NCBI GenBank assembly: GCA_008080925.1
Contig: VMDJ01000145.1
Coordinates: 1-26,690 of the forward strand
Length of the DNA stretch: 26,690 bases
Direction of reading: 5' to 3'
Origin: Gammaproteobacteria bacterium
Lineage (GTDB): Bacteria > Pseudomonadota > Gammaproteobacteria > Chromatiales > Chromatiaceae
Shown here: piece by piece, positions 1 through 5,694 of the stretch
Layout: the number at the start of each line of letters is the position of its first letter
Position numbering within the stretch: position 1 is the first letter of the stretch
Notes under the pieces: generated by a model
Told to the model about the DNA's origin: nothing
The model's input: the letters and a program-made list of their open reading frames with translations, nothing else
Databases searched by the model: none
Position numbers and translations under genes: made by a program

Positions 1-255
1 GGCTCCAGCTTGTTGAGCGCGCGGCTCAAGTCGGTCGACCATTGCGAAAGCATCTTCTTTAAATGGCACCGTGACATTCAGCCCTTTGCCGCCGTCTGCT
101 TTGAATTGCTCAACCGTTGCTTTAAACGCACCGATCTCTCCGAGCAATTTCTCATAGCTCAAATCTTGTTGGGTTTGCTGCGCAAATTGGGTATGAATCT
201 GTGGCGACTTAGAGTGCGCAATAGGATTACCAACAACGGCATAACGATCAGTCAC
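1..255 (-). CDS. aroE: Shikimate dehydrogenase AroE, N-terminal part (cut by window edge)
   Basis: Only the first 85 codons are present; the C-terminal NADP-binding domain lies outside the window. AroE reduces 3-dehydroshikimate to shikimate in aromatic amino acid synthesis. I read the minus strand from a GTG start at 255, giving MTDRYAVVGNPIAHSKSP. The NPIAHSKSP motif (residues 10-18) holds the shikimate-binding serines, and NVTVPFK (60-66) carries the catalytic lysine, here Lys66. A GGAG ribosome-binding site lies inside the end of the upstream HPP gene, whose stop codon is 3 bases before this start. It is therefore the third gene of a hemB-HPP-aroE set and is probably translationally coupled. 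The identification is firm; only the missing 3' part cannot be judged. Confidence 0.93.
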   Translation of the reverse strand, partial: MTDRYAVVGNPIAHSKSPQIHTQFAQQTQQDLSYEKLLGEIGAFKATVEQFKADGGKGLNVTVPFKEDAFAMVDRLEPRAQQAGA

Positions 256-258
256 AAC

Positions 259-774
259 TTAACTCCATCGCGTCGGATAGCTGCCGCGCGAAAACGCATT
301 GTTCATTAACAAGGCGATAGCCAACAAAATAATGACGCCGATAAATACAATCCAAATGAACCCAATGCCCATTGAGTGAATTTCTGTTCCACCAATGACC
401 GTAATTAGCGCCGTTGCACCACCGGGCGGGTGCATTGTTCGAGTTAGCTGCATTAAGGCTATCGCTGTCGCAACAGCAAACGCTTCTTGCAAAATTAATA
501 CGTCCGGCAAGTAATACCAGGTCAACATGCCGACTAATGCTGAGAGGACATGACCACCAATTAAGTTTCTTGGCTGTGCAAAGGGGGCTTTAGGTGAGCC
601 GTAAATCAGAACTGCACTTGCGCCAAAAGAACCAATGACCAAAAGCTTAGCTTCTGGCATGTTGGTAACGACCCACGCTAATGCTGCGATACCAAAGAAA
701 GCACCTAACCAAGCGGCAATGATTTCTTTTGCAGCGAACTTACGTTCTGCATGAGGCGAATGCCTGTCAGTCAT
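259..774 (-). CDS. HPP-family integral membrane protein
   Basis: The protein has 171 residues and belongs to the HPP family of small inner-membrane proteins. The family motif is visible as RTMHPPGGATAL around residues 112-123. About four hydrophobic segments can be seen, near residues 20-40, 43-59, 75-110 and 135-157. Plant and cyanobacterial relatives have been linked to nitrite transport, but most bacterial members have no proven substrate, so I assign no function. The ATG overlaps the end of hemB by 8 bases, and aroE starts 3 bases after the stop, so all three are probably co-transcribed. The length is normal for a single-domain HPP protein lacking C-terminal CBS domains. Confidence 0.85.
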   Translation of the reverse strand: MTDRHSPHAERKFAAKEIIAAWLGAFFGIAALAWVVTNMPEAKLLVIGSFGASAVLIYGSPKAPFAQPRNLIGGHVLSALVGMLTWYYLPDVLILQEAFAVATAIALMQLTRTMHPPGGATALITVIGGTEIHSMGIGFIWIVFIGVIILLAIALLMNNAFSRGSYPTRWS

Positions 775-1780
775 TCAGCCACTCAGCGGCGCGCTTTGCA
801 AAGTAGGTTAATACGCCATCAGCACCGGCACGTTTGATACACACCAAGGATTCCATCACAACGGCTTTTTCATCAAGCCAGCCATTTTGAATTGCTGCCA
901 TGTGCATCGCATATTCACCACTCACTTGATACACCATTGTGGGCACACCAAACTGATCTTTCACACGACGAACAATATCCAAGTAAGGCATGCCAGGCTT
1001 AACCATCACCATGTCAGCGCCCTCATTCAGATCCAAAGCAACTTCACGCAGCGCTTCATCGGTGTTCGCAGGATCTTGCTGATAAGTGAATTTATTACCT
1101 TTACCTAAATTCGCTGCTGAACCAACCGCATCACGGAAAGGACCGTAATAAGACGATGCATACTTTGCTGAGTAAGCCAGAATACGAGTATGCACATGCC
1201 CCTCTGATTCCAGCGCATCGCGAATCTCACCGATACGGCCATCCATCATGTCAGAGGGTGCAACCACATCGGCACCTGCTGTGGCATGTGACAAAGCTTG
1301 CTTAACCAAAACCTCAACCGTTTGGTCATTGAGTACATAACCTTCCGCATCAATCAGCCCGTCTTGGCCATGTGTGGTGAACGGATCGAGTGCCACATCG
1401 GTGATCACACCAAGCTCGGGGACGGCCTCTTTCACTGCCCGTACGGCACGCTGAGCTAAACCCTCTGGGTTAAAGGCCTCGGCGGCATCTTCTGATTTCG
1501 CTTCTGCTGGCGTCACTGGGAAAATGGCCATTGCGGGCACACCCAAGCTCGCAATGTGTTTCGCTTCTTTAACCAGCAGGTCGATACTCATGCGCTCAAC
1601 GCCCGGCATCGACATCACCGGCTCACGTTGATTCTCACCTTCAAGCACAAACACCGGATAAATCAGATCATCTGGCGTCACATTCGTTTCACGCATCAAG
1701 CGGCGTGAAAAATCGTCACGGCGCATACGACGCATGCGTGTGTAAGGGTAGCCGCCAAAGGCTTGGGTATCTTTGCTCAT
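767..1780 (-). CDS. hemB: Delta-aminolevulinic acid dehydratase (porphobilinogen synthase)
   Basis: HemB condenses two 5-aminolevulinate molecules into porphobilinogen, an early step of haem synthesis in the cytoplasm. I start at the ATG at 1780 (MSKDTQAFGGYPYTR), giving 337 residues, which matches the length I recall for Pseudomonas HemB; GAG is spaced suitably upstream. In-frame ATGs at 1798 and 1807 would add 6 or 9 residues but lack a clear ribosome-binding site. The two Schiff-base lysines are in AYSAKYASS (Lys206) and MVKPGMPYLD (Lys261). The metal-site segment reads DVALDPFTTHGQDG, the aspartate-rich form seen in magnesium-dependent enzymes rather than the cysteine-rich zinc form. It is divergent from argH and overlaps the HPP gene by 8 bases. 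Confidence 0.96.
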   Translation of the reverse strand: MSKDTQAFGGYPYTRMRRMRRDDFSRRLMRETNVTPDDLIYPVFVLEGENQREPVMSMPGVERMSIDLLVKEAKHIASLGVPAMAIFPVTPAEAKSEDAAEAFNPEGLAQRAVRAVKEAVPELGVITDVALDPFTTHGQDGLIDAEGYVLNDQTVEVLVKQALSHATAGADVVAPSDMMDGRIGEIRDALESEGHVHTRILAYSAKYASSYYGPFRDAVGSAANLGKGNKFTYQQDPANTDEALREVALDLNEGADMVMVKPGMPYLDIVRRVKDQFGVPTMVYQVSGEYAMHMAAIQNGWLDEKAVVMESLVCIKRAGADGVLTYFAKRAAEWLND

Positions 1781-1840
1781 GGTTTTCTCAGTCGCCATTT
1801 CTGACATTAAGGCTATATGGTCGAATTTTATCGGTTATTG

Positions 1841-1860
1841 CAGCGCTCCGCACAGCGCTG
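1841..1860. promoter_or_regulatory. Inverted repeat CAGCGCT-N6-AGCGCTG between hemB and argH
   Basis: Perfect 7-base arms at 1841-1847 and 1854-1860 flank the spacer CCGCAC in the divergent hemB/argH intergenic region. It could be an operator shared by both genes or a leader hairpin. I do not recognise it as the site of a known regulator. Confidence 0.4.
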
Positions 1861-1887
1861 AATGCAGCAAAGCCACGCCAGCACTTG

Positions 1888-1893
1888 TATAAT
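1888..1893 (+). promoter_or_regulatory. Probable -10 element (TATAAT) of the argH promoter
   Basis: A perfect TATAAT lies 30 bases before the argH ATG. The hexamer at the -35 distance (CAGCAA, 1865-1870) is poor, so the assignment rests on the -10 box and its position. Transcription would begin near 1900, giving a leader of about 24 bases. Confidence 0.5.
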
Positions 1894-1923
1894 CGCGTCG
1901 TTTTACCCCGTTTGAGACATAGC

Positions 1924-3321
1924 ATGAGCGACAAAAAGCTTTGGGCCGGACGTTTTTCTGAGCCTACCGATGCCTTCGTAGAAGCCTTCACCGCCTCCGT
2001 TGAGTTCGATAAGCGCCTCGCGCCTTACGATATTCAAGGCTCGATCGCTCACGCCATGATGCTCGCAGCACAAGGTGTACTGACCGAGGATGAGAAGAAC
2101 GCCATCATCACTGGCCTGACTGCCATCCTGCAAAAAGTCGAGAACGATGAGTTTGAGTGGTCGGTGCAACTCGAAGATGTGCACATGAACATCGAGGCTG
2201 CGCTCACCGCGGATATTGGTGATGCCGGTAAAAAGCTGCATACCGGTCGTTCACGTAACGACCAAGTCGCCACTGATGTGCGTCTTTGGTTACGCCACGA
2301 ACTTAACCTGATCGATGCTGAGCTTGATCGCTTGCTCGCCGGCTTATTAGATATTGCTGAGCGCGAAGCGGATACCATTCTGCCTGGCTTTACCCATTTG
2401 CAGACAGCACAACCGATTACCTTTGGTCATCACATGATGGCGTGGTATGAAATGCTCGAGCGCGACATCTCACGTTTTGATGACTGCGCTAAGCGTCTTA
2501 ACCAGATGCCGCTCGGTGCTGCCGCTTTAGCAGGAACTACCTTCCCGATTAATCGTGAGCACACGGCACAATTACTTGGCTTTAGCGAGCCATGCCGCAA
2601 CTCTCTCGATGCCGTGTCAGATCGTGACTTCGCCATTGAGTTCACCGCAGCGGCGAGCATCTTGATGATGCACCTATCGCGTATGAGTGAAGAGTTGATC
2701 ATTTGGTCATCAGCCCAATTTGGTTTCATCACATTGTCAGACAGCTTCTGTACGGGCTCATCGATCATGCCGCAGAAAAAGAATCCGGATGTACCGGAGC
2801 TTATTCGTGGCAAGAGTGGTCGTATCTTTGGCCACCTAATGGCACTGCTGACTTTAATGAAGTCGCAGCCCTTGGCTTACAACAAAGATAACCAAGAAGA
2901 CAAAGAGCCCTTGTTTGATGCAGTTGATAACGTGAAAGGTTCACTCAAAGTATTCGCTGACATGATCCCTGCGATCACTTGTCGCCCTGAGCGCATGCGT
3001 GCTGCCGCACTACAAGGCTTCGCAACGGCAACTGACCTTGCGGATTATTTAGTACGCAACGGCATTCCTTTCCGCGACGCCCACGAAGTGGTGGGCAAGT
3101 CCGTTGCTTACTGCGTTGATAAGGGCTGTGATCTCGCTGAGCTGTCACTGGATGAGCTAAAACAGTTCAGTGATGCAATCGGTGGTGATGTTTTCGATTA
3201 CTTAACACTCGAAGGCTCTGTTGCCGCACGTGACCACATTGGCGGTACCGCACCGAACCAAGTTCGCTTTGCAATTGAGCAAGCACGTCTACGCGCAGAG
3301 GCGAAACATGCCGCTAGTTAA
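1924..3321 (+). CDS. argH: Argininosuccinate lyase
   Basis: ArgH splits argininosuccinate into arginine and fumarate, the last step of arginine synthesis. The start is the ATG at 1924 (MSDKKLWAGRF), giving 465 residues, the usual length. The open frame runs further upstream only because no stop intervenes. The fumarase/aspartase superfamily signature GSSIMPQKKNPD is clear, as are the conserved blocks TGRSRNDQVATD and LPGFTHLQTAQP. The gene is divergent from hemB. Its last 14 bases overlap the start of the downstream tautomerase-like gene, which suggests translational coupling to a gene with no obvious role in arginine synthesis. Confidence 0.97.
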   Translation: MSDKKLWAGRFSEPTDAFVEAFTASVEFDKRLAPYDIQGSIAHAMMLAAQGVLTEDEKNAIITGLTAILQKVENDEFEWSVQLEDVHMNIEAALTADIGDAGKKLHTGRSRNDQVATDVRLWLRHELNLIDAELDRLLAGLLDIAEREADTILPGFTHLQTAQPITFGHHMMAWYEMLERDISRFDDCAKRLNQMPLGAAALAGTTFPINREHTAQLLGFSEPCRNSLDAVSDRDFAIEFTAAASILMMHLSRMSEELIIWSSAQFGFITLSDSFCTGSSIMPQKKNPDVPELIRGKSGRIFGHLMALLTLMKSQPLAYNKDNQEDKEPLFDAVDNVKGSLKVFADMIPAITCRPERMRAAALQGFATATDLADYLVRNGIPFRDAHEVVGKSVAYCVDKGCDLAELSLDELKQFSDAIGGDVFDYLTLEGSVAARDHIGGTAPNQVRFAIEQARLRAEAKHAAS

Positions 3322-3514
3322 CATCAAGGTTCTCAAAGAGGATCAGCTTTCTGCTGAAACGAAAGCCGCATTGATTCGCAATGTCACGCAAGCGGTTGCG
3401 GACACGCTGGGAAAAGATCCAGCAGCGACATGGTGCATTATTGATGAGCACTCAACGGACAACTGGGGAGTCGGTGGTGAAACCATCACTCACCGACGAA
3501 AGAACGCAGACTAA
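3308..3514 (+). CDS. 4-oxalocrotonate tautomerase-family protein
   Basis: This is a 68-residue protein of the 4-OT fold, whose members use an N-terminal proline as general base after Met removal. The sequence begins MPLVNIKVL, so that proline is in place, and the total length is typical. The C-terminal half contains IIDEHSTDNWGVGG, a motif I associate with one subgroup of uncharacterised tautomerases. The ATG at 3308 lies inside the end of argH in another frame, overlapping by 14 bases, and a rho-independent terminator follows the stop. The true substrate is unknown; family members act on 2-hydroxymuconate or related enols. A longer start at 3221 is open but would destroy the Pro-1 position. 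Confidence 0.85.
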   Translation: MPLVNIKVLKEDQLSAETKAALIRNVTQAVADTLGKDPAATWCIIDEHSTDNWGVGGETITHRRKNAD

Positions 3515-3522
3515 CGCGCATA

Positions 3523-3550
3523 AAAAAGCCCGGCCAAAGCCGGGCTTTTT
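3523..3550. terminator. Bidirectional rho-independent terminator
   Basis: GCCCGGC (3528-3534), a CAAA loop and GCCGGGC (3539-3545) form a perfect 7-bp stem. A-runs on the left and a T-run on the right let it work in both directions, ending argH/tautomerase from the left and the secreted-protein gene from the right. Confidence 0.9.
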
Positions 3551-3565
3551 GCATCTAGCGCAAAA

Positions 3566-3919
3566 TTACTTTTGAGCTGGAGCTTGAGGAGCCATAGGCG
3601 CCTGTGGGTAGTAAGGCATTGGCATACGTGGAGCGTATGGCATTGCTGGCTGACCCTGTGGAGCAGCGCCGTAAGGCATTTGGCCGTATGGCATCTGACC
3701 GTATGGGTAGCCGTAACCACCGTAGTTGTTGTTGTCGAACATGTTCTTCATTTCTTCGAAGTAGAAACGTGGGTCGAACGGCTCGTAAGGGTTACAGTCG
3801 TATGGGTTGTACCAACACTCTGGCTCATTGTACTTGTCATTGCTGTTCCAAAACGCTGATGCGTTAGTTACAGACAAAGTAGTCAAAGCGGCTAATGACA
3901 AAGCTGCGAACTTTTTCAT
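3566..3919 (-). CDS. Small secreted Pro/Tyr/Met-rich protein, sulfur-globule-protein-like
   Basis: The protein has 117 residues from the ATG at 3919, which has a good ribosome-binding site (TTGGAGAAAAGC-ATG). The N-terminus MKKFAALSLAALTTLSVTNASA is a Sec signal peptide with likely cleavage after Ala22. The mature part starts with an aromatic/Asn-rich segment containing two cysteines (Cys35, Cys42) and DPRFYFEEMKNMF. It ends in a low-complexity tail of Pro, Tyr, Met, Gly and Gln, with the repeat YGQMPYGQMPYG. This layout resembles proteins annotated as the sulfur globule family, so that is my best guess, but tail composition dominates the similarity and no function is shown. A strong promoter lies upstream and a terminator downstream, so it is a single-gene unit. 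Confidence 0.8.
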   Translation of the reverse strand: MKKFAALSLAALTTLSVTNASAFWNSNDKYNEPECWYNPYDCNPYEPFDPRFYFEEMKNMFDNNNYGGYGYPYGQMPYGQMPYGAAPQGQPAMPYAPRMPMPYYPQAPMAPQAPAQK

Positions 3920-3994
3920 GCTTTTCTCCAAAAATTCGAAAACCTAGTTAGGCGCTGGCAGGTTTGCCTTTGCCTTCCACCATAAAGTGGGCTT

Positions 3995-4023
3995 AATATA
4001 TTAAAATTAGCTAATATTGTAAA
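3995..4023 (-). promoter_or_regulatory. Sigma70-type promoter of the secreted-protein gene
   Basis: Read on the minus strand, TTTACA (4023-4018), a 17-base spacer and TATATT (4000-3995) each match the consensus at 5 of 6 positions. Transcription would start near 3988, leaving a leader of about 69 bases. An inverted repeat lies across the spacer and -10 box. Confidence 0.7.
3998..4017. promoter_or_regulatory. Operator-like dyad ATATTA-N8-TAATAT (copy 1)
   Basis: ATATTA (3998-4003) and TAATAT (4012-4017) are perfect inverted arms with an 8-base spacer. They begin directly next to the -35 box and run into the -10 box of the secreted-protein promoter, a position typical of a repressor site. The same arms and spacing occur at 22105-22124. 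Confidence 0.5.
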
Positions 4024-4090
4024 GCTCAGAGCAGATCGCCCCGGATGATTTGTCTAGTAATTTGATTTGCCACAAACTTTCAGCAGAAAG

Positions 4091-4120
4091 TTGACTCTAA
4101 GGGTTCTCAGCCGATACAAC
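4091..4120 (+). promoter_or_regulatory. Possible promoter of the glycine-zipper lipoprotein gene
   Basis: TTGACT (4091-4096), an 18-base spacer and TACAAC (4115-4120) form a moderate sigma70-like pair about 50 bases before the ATG. The -10 box matches only 4 of 6 positions, so this is tentative. Confidence 0.35.
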
Positions 4121-4170
4121 TGCGCTATTGTCTATTTATCTCGTTTTAACGACGTTTTAAGGAATTTTCG

Positions 4171-4659
4171 ATGAAAAAAGCTCGTTTAATTGCACTTTCT
4201 GCCCTAATTTCTGGCGCTCTCATGCTCACCGGCTGTCAAAACCAGCCCACTAAAGAAGAACAAGCAGGCCTTGTTGGCGCTATCGCTGGCGGCCTTCTTG
4301 GTAGCCAAGTCGGTGGTGGCAAAGGTCAAAAAGCCGCCATCATCGCAGGCACCATCCTAGGTCATCATCTTGGTTCAAGCGTCGGTCGCACCATGGATGA
4401 GGTTGATCGCATGAAGGCTAACCAAGCGCTCGAATCTCAACCAGTGAATAAAACATCGACTTGGACCAACCCAGATTCGGGGAACAAATACGCGGTGACT
4501 CCAACCCGTACCTTCTTTGAGAAATCAGCTGAAACTCAAGAGATTCAGCCTTGCCGTGAATACACCACCGAAGCATGGATAGGTGGCCAGAAAGAGATGG
4601 TCTACGGCACAGCCTGTCGCCAAGACGACGGCTCTTGGAAGATTGTCAGCACGAAATAA
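4171..4659 (+). CDS. Glycine-zipper 2TM-domain outer-membrane lipoprotein (17-kDa antigen-like)
   Basis: The protein has 162 residues. Its lipoprotein signal peptide ends in the lipobox LTGC, so Cys22 is probably the lipidated residue. It is followed by a glycine-zipper segment, GLVGAIAGGLLGSQVGGGKG then AIIAGTILGHHLGSSVG, roughly residues 33-72. The C-terminal part (about 90-160) resembles the domain following the zipper in Rickettsia 17-kDa-antigen-like surface proteins, with paired cysteines in QPCREY and GTACRQDDG. Such lipoproteins sit in the outer membrane and are linked to envelope integrity, but a precise role is not known. The ribosome-binding site AAGGAA is well placed. The gene is divergent from the secreted-protein gene and precedes the oxidoreductase-like mini-gene. 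Confidence 0.85.
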   Translation: MKKARLIALSALISGALMLTGCQNQPTKEEQAGLVGAIAGGLLGSQVGGGKGQKAAIIAGTILGHHLGSSVGRTMDEVDRMKANQALESQPVNKTSTWTNPDSGNKYAVTPTRTFFEKSAETQEIQPCREYTTEAWIGGQKEMVYGTACRQDDGSWKIVSTK

Positions 4660-4682
4660 GCTGCTCGCTAAAGTCGCTGCTC

Positions 4683-4826
4683 ATGGAACCACCTCTCGAA
4701 AAGCCCGAGCCACCTGCTGACAACGAATGTTGTGAAAGCGGATGTGAACCGTGTGTGTGGGATGTCTACCGTGAGCAGCTAGCGCTTTGGCAAGCGCAAC
4801 AAAAACAAGCCGCTGAGAAAAACTAG
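4683..4826 (+). CDS. Oxidoreductase-like domain mini-protein
   Basis: This 47-residue protein matches the short oxidoreductase-like domain by its motif: a Pro-rich lead (LEKPEPPADN), then CCESGCEPCVWDVYREQL. The four cysteines and the CVWDVY block are the family hallmark. The domain is thought to bind a metal or redox partner, but its function is not established in bacteria and the family name is only historical. The ATG at 4683 is the only in-frame start after the preceding stop; its ribosome-binding site is weak. It may be expressed by readthrough from the lipoprotein gene 23 bases upstream. Its stop overlaps the stop of the convergent carboxylesterase gene. Confidence 0.8.
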   Translation: MEPPLEKPEPPADNECCESGCEPCVWDVYREQLALWQAQQKQAAEKN

Positions 4827-5473
4827 CTCAGTCGTTCTGCCAACCAAGCACCGACATCGCTGATCTCTGCCGGATGCACACTATGCTCCATCGGGTAGGT
4901 ACGCCAGGTGACCTCCGCGCCTCGATTGATCACTTCATCACGCGCTGCTTCGCCTAAACTCAATGGCACCACGGTGTCTTGTATGCCATGGCATTGCAAC
5001 ACCTTGAGTCCTTGTCCGTTTTGATGCGCTGAAATCAAATAGGTCGATAAGGCTAAAACGCCCGCGGGTTTGGTTTGCATCTGCAGCGCCACATCAAACG
5101 CAATCACTCCACCCTGCGAGAAGCCGGCGAGCACAATGCTCTCCTCACTAATACCTTGCGCCTTCTGCTCGTCAATCAAACGCAGAATATATTTCGAGGA
5201 TTCTGCAACACCCGCCTCATCTACCTTGCGCCCAAGGTTCATCTCAAGAATGTCGTACCAAGCGCGCATTTGATACCCATTGTTGATCGTCACAGGCATC
5301 ACCGCGGCATGCGGGAAGATAAAACGTATCGCATGCTCAGCAGGTAATCCAAGCTCTGGCACGATTGGCACAAAGTCCGAGCCGTCCGCGCCCAGTCCAT
5401 GCATCCAGATCACGCACTGGCGTGCTGCTTGAGGTGGTTCGATAACGATGGGGGCGTCGTAGTGCAGGCTCAT
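4823..5473 (-). CDS. Phospholipase/carboxylesterase-family alpha/beta hydrolase
   Basis: The protein has 216 residues, the usual length for the small cytosolic carboxylesterase family related to acyl-protein thioesterase. The nucleophile elbow is GFSQGG (Ser near residue 119), the acid is Asp in GIQDTVVP, and the catalytic His is in the C-terminal MEHSVHPAE segment. The oxyanion-side motif WMHGLGADGSDF near residues 23-34 is also typical. These enzymes hydrolyse short-chain esters or thioesters; the natural substrate is unknown. It is convergent with the mini-protein gene, the two stop codons overlapping, and divergent from lptM. Related genomes often carry cyaY next to lptM/lysA, so this slot is variable. 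Confidence 0.9.
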   Translation of the reverse strand: MSLHYDAPIVIEPPQAARQCVIWMHGLGADGSDFVPIVPELGLPAEHAIRFIFPHAAVMPVTINNGYQMRAWYDILEMNLGRKVDEAGVAESSKYILRLIDEQKAQGISEESIVLAGFSQGGVIAFDVALQMQTKPAGVLALSTYLISAHQNGQGLKVLQCHGIQDTVVPLSLGEAARDEVINRGAEVTWRTYPMEHSVHPAEISDVGAWLAERLS

Positions 5474-5517
5474 GGTGTTGTCTCGTTAAGATTTAGGCGC
5501 ATTGTAGCGATCAATGA

Positions 5518-5547
5518 CTGACCTTTCGCGACGGCGTCCTTTATACT
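5518..5547 (+). promoter_or_regulatory. Promoter of the lptM-lysA-dapF-DUF484-xerC operon
   Basis: CTGACC (5518-5523), an 18-base spacer and TATACT (5542-5547) form a reasonable sigma70 pair ahead of lptM. No terminator is seen between lptM and xerC, so this probably drives the five genes. Confidence 0.55.
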
Positions 5548-5577
5548 GTGGTGTATCTAATGAATTTGAGTGATGCC

Positions 5578-5691
5578 ATGAAGCCGCTTTTTTTGACACT
5601 GATTATTGTCTCTGCCCTGACCTTGGGTGCCTGTGGTCAAAAAGGTCCGTTGACGCTCCCTGAGCCTGGTCAAACTGCCGAGCAAAAATAA
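5578..5691 (+). CDS. lptM: LptM-type small lipoprotein (YifL/LppL family)
   Basis: This 37-residue lipoprotein begins MKPLFLTLIIVSALTLGAC, with the lipobox LGAC and lipidated Cys19. The following CGQKGPLTLPEP matches the conserved N-terminal CGxKGPL block of LptM, which assists disulfide maturation of the LPS transporter LptD in the outer membrane. The sequence after the block is very short. An in-frame ATG at 5560 would add six residues (MNLSDA); I prefer 5578 because the signal peptide is then normal. Placement directly before lysA (stop 3 bases from the lysA ATG) is the classic lptM/lppL-lysA arrangement and supports the call strongly. Confidence 0.9.
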   Translation: MKPLFLTLIIVSALTLGACGQKGPLTLPEPGQTAEQK

Positions 5692-5694
5692 TCC

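Noticed and set aside
10..309. 99-residue plus-strand reading frame at the left edge
   Set aside because: It is antisense to the N-terminus of AroE, whose NPIAHSKSP and NVTVPFK motifs identify the true minus-strand gene.
1705..1923. N-terminal extension of argH by 73 residues
   Set aside because: The extra sequence is unlike any ArgH and runs through hemB and the divergent promoter region. The normal start is at 1924.
3661..3725. CRISPR-like short repeats in the secreted protein gene
   Set aside because: The repeats are in-frame codons for YGQMPYG with no unique spacers, so they are coding repeats.
3572..3867. Plus-strand Trp/Val-rich and Arg/Cys-rich reading frames opposite the secreted protein
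   Set aside because: They are antisense shadows created by the repetitive Pro/Tyr/Met codons of the minus-strand gene, which has a signal peptide, promoter and ribosome-binding site.
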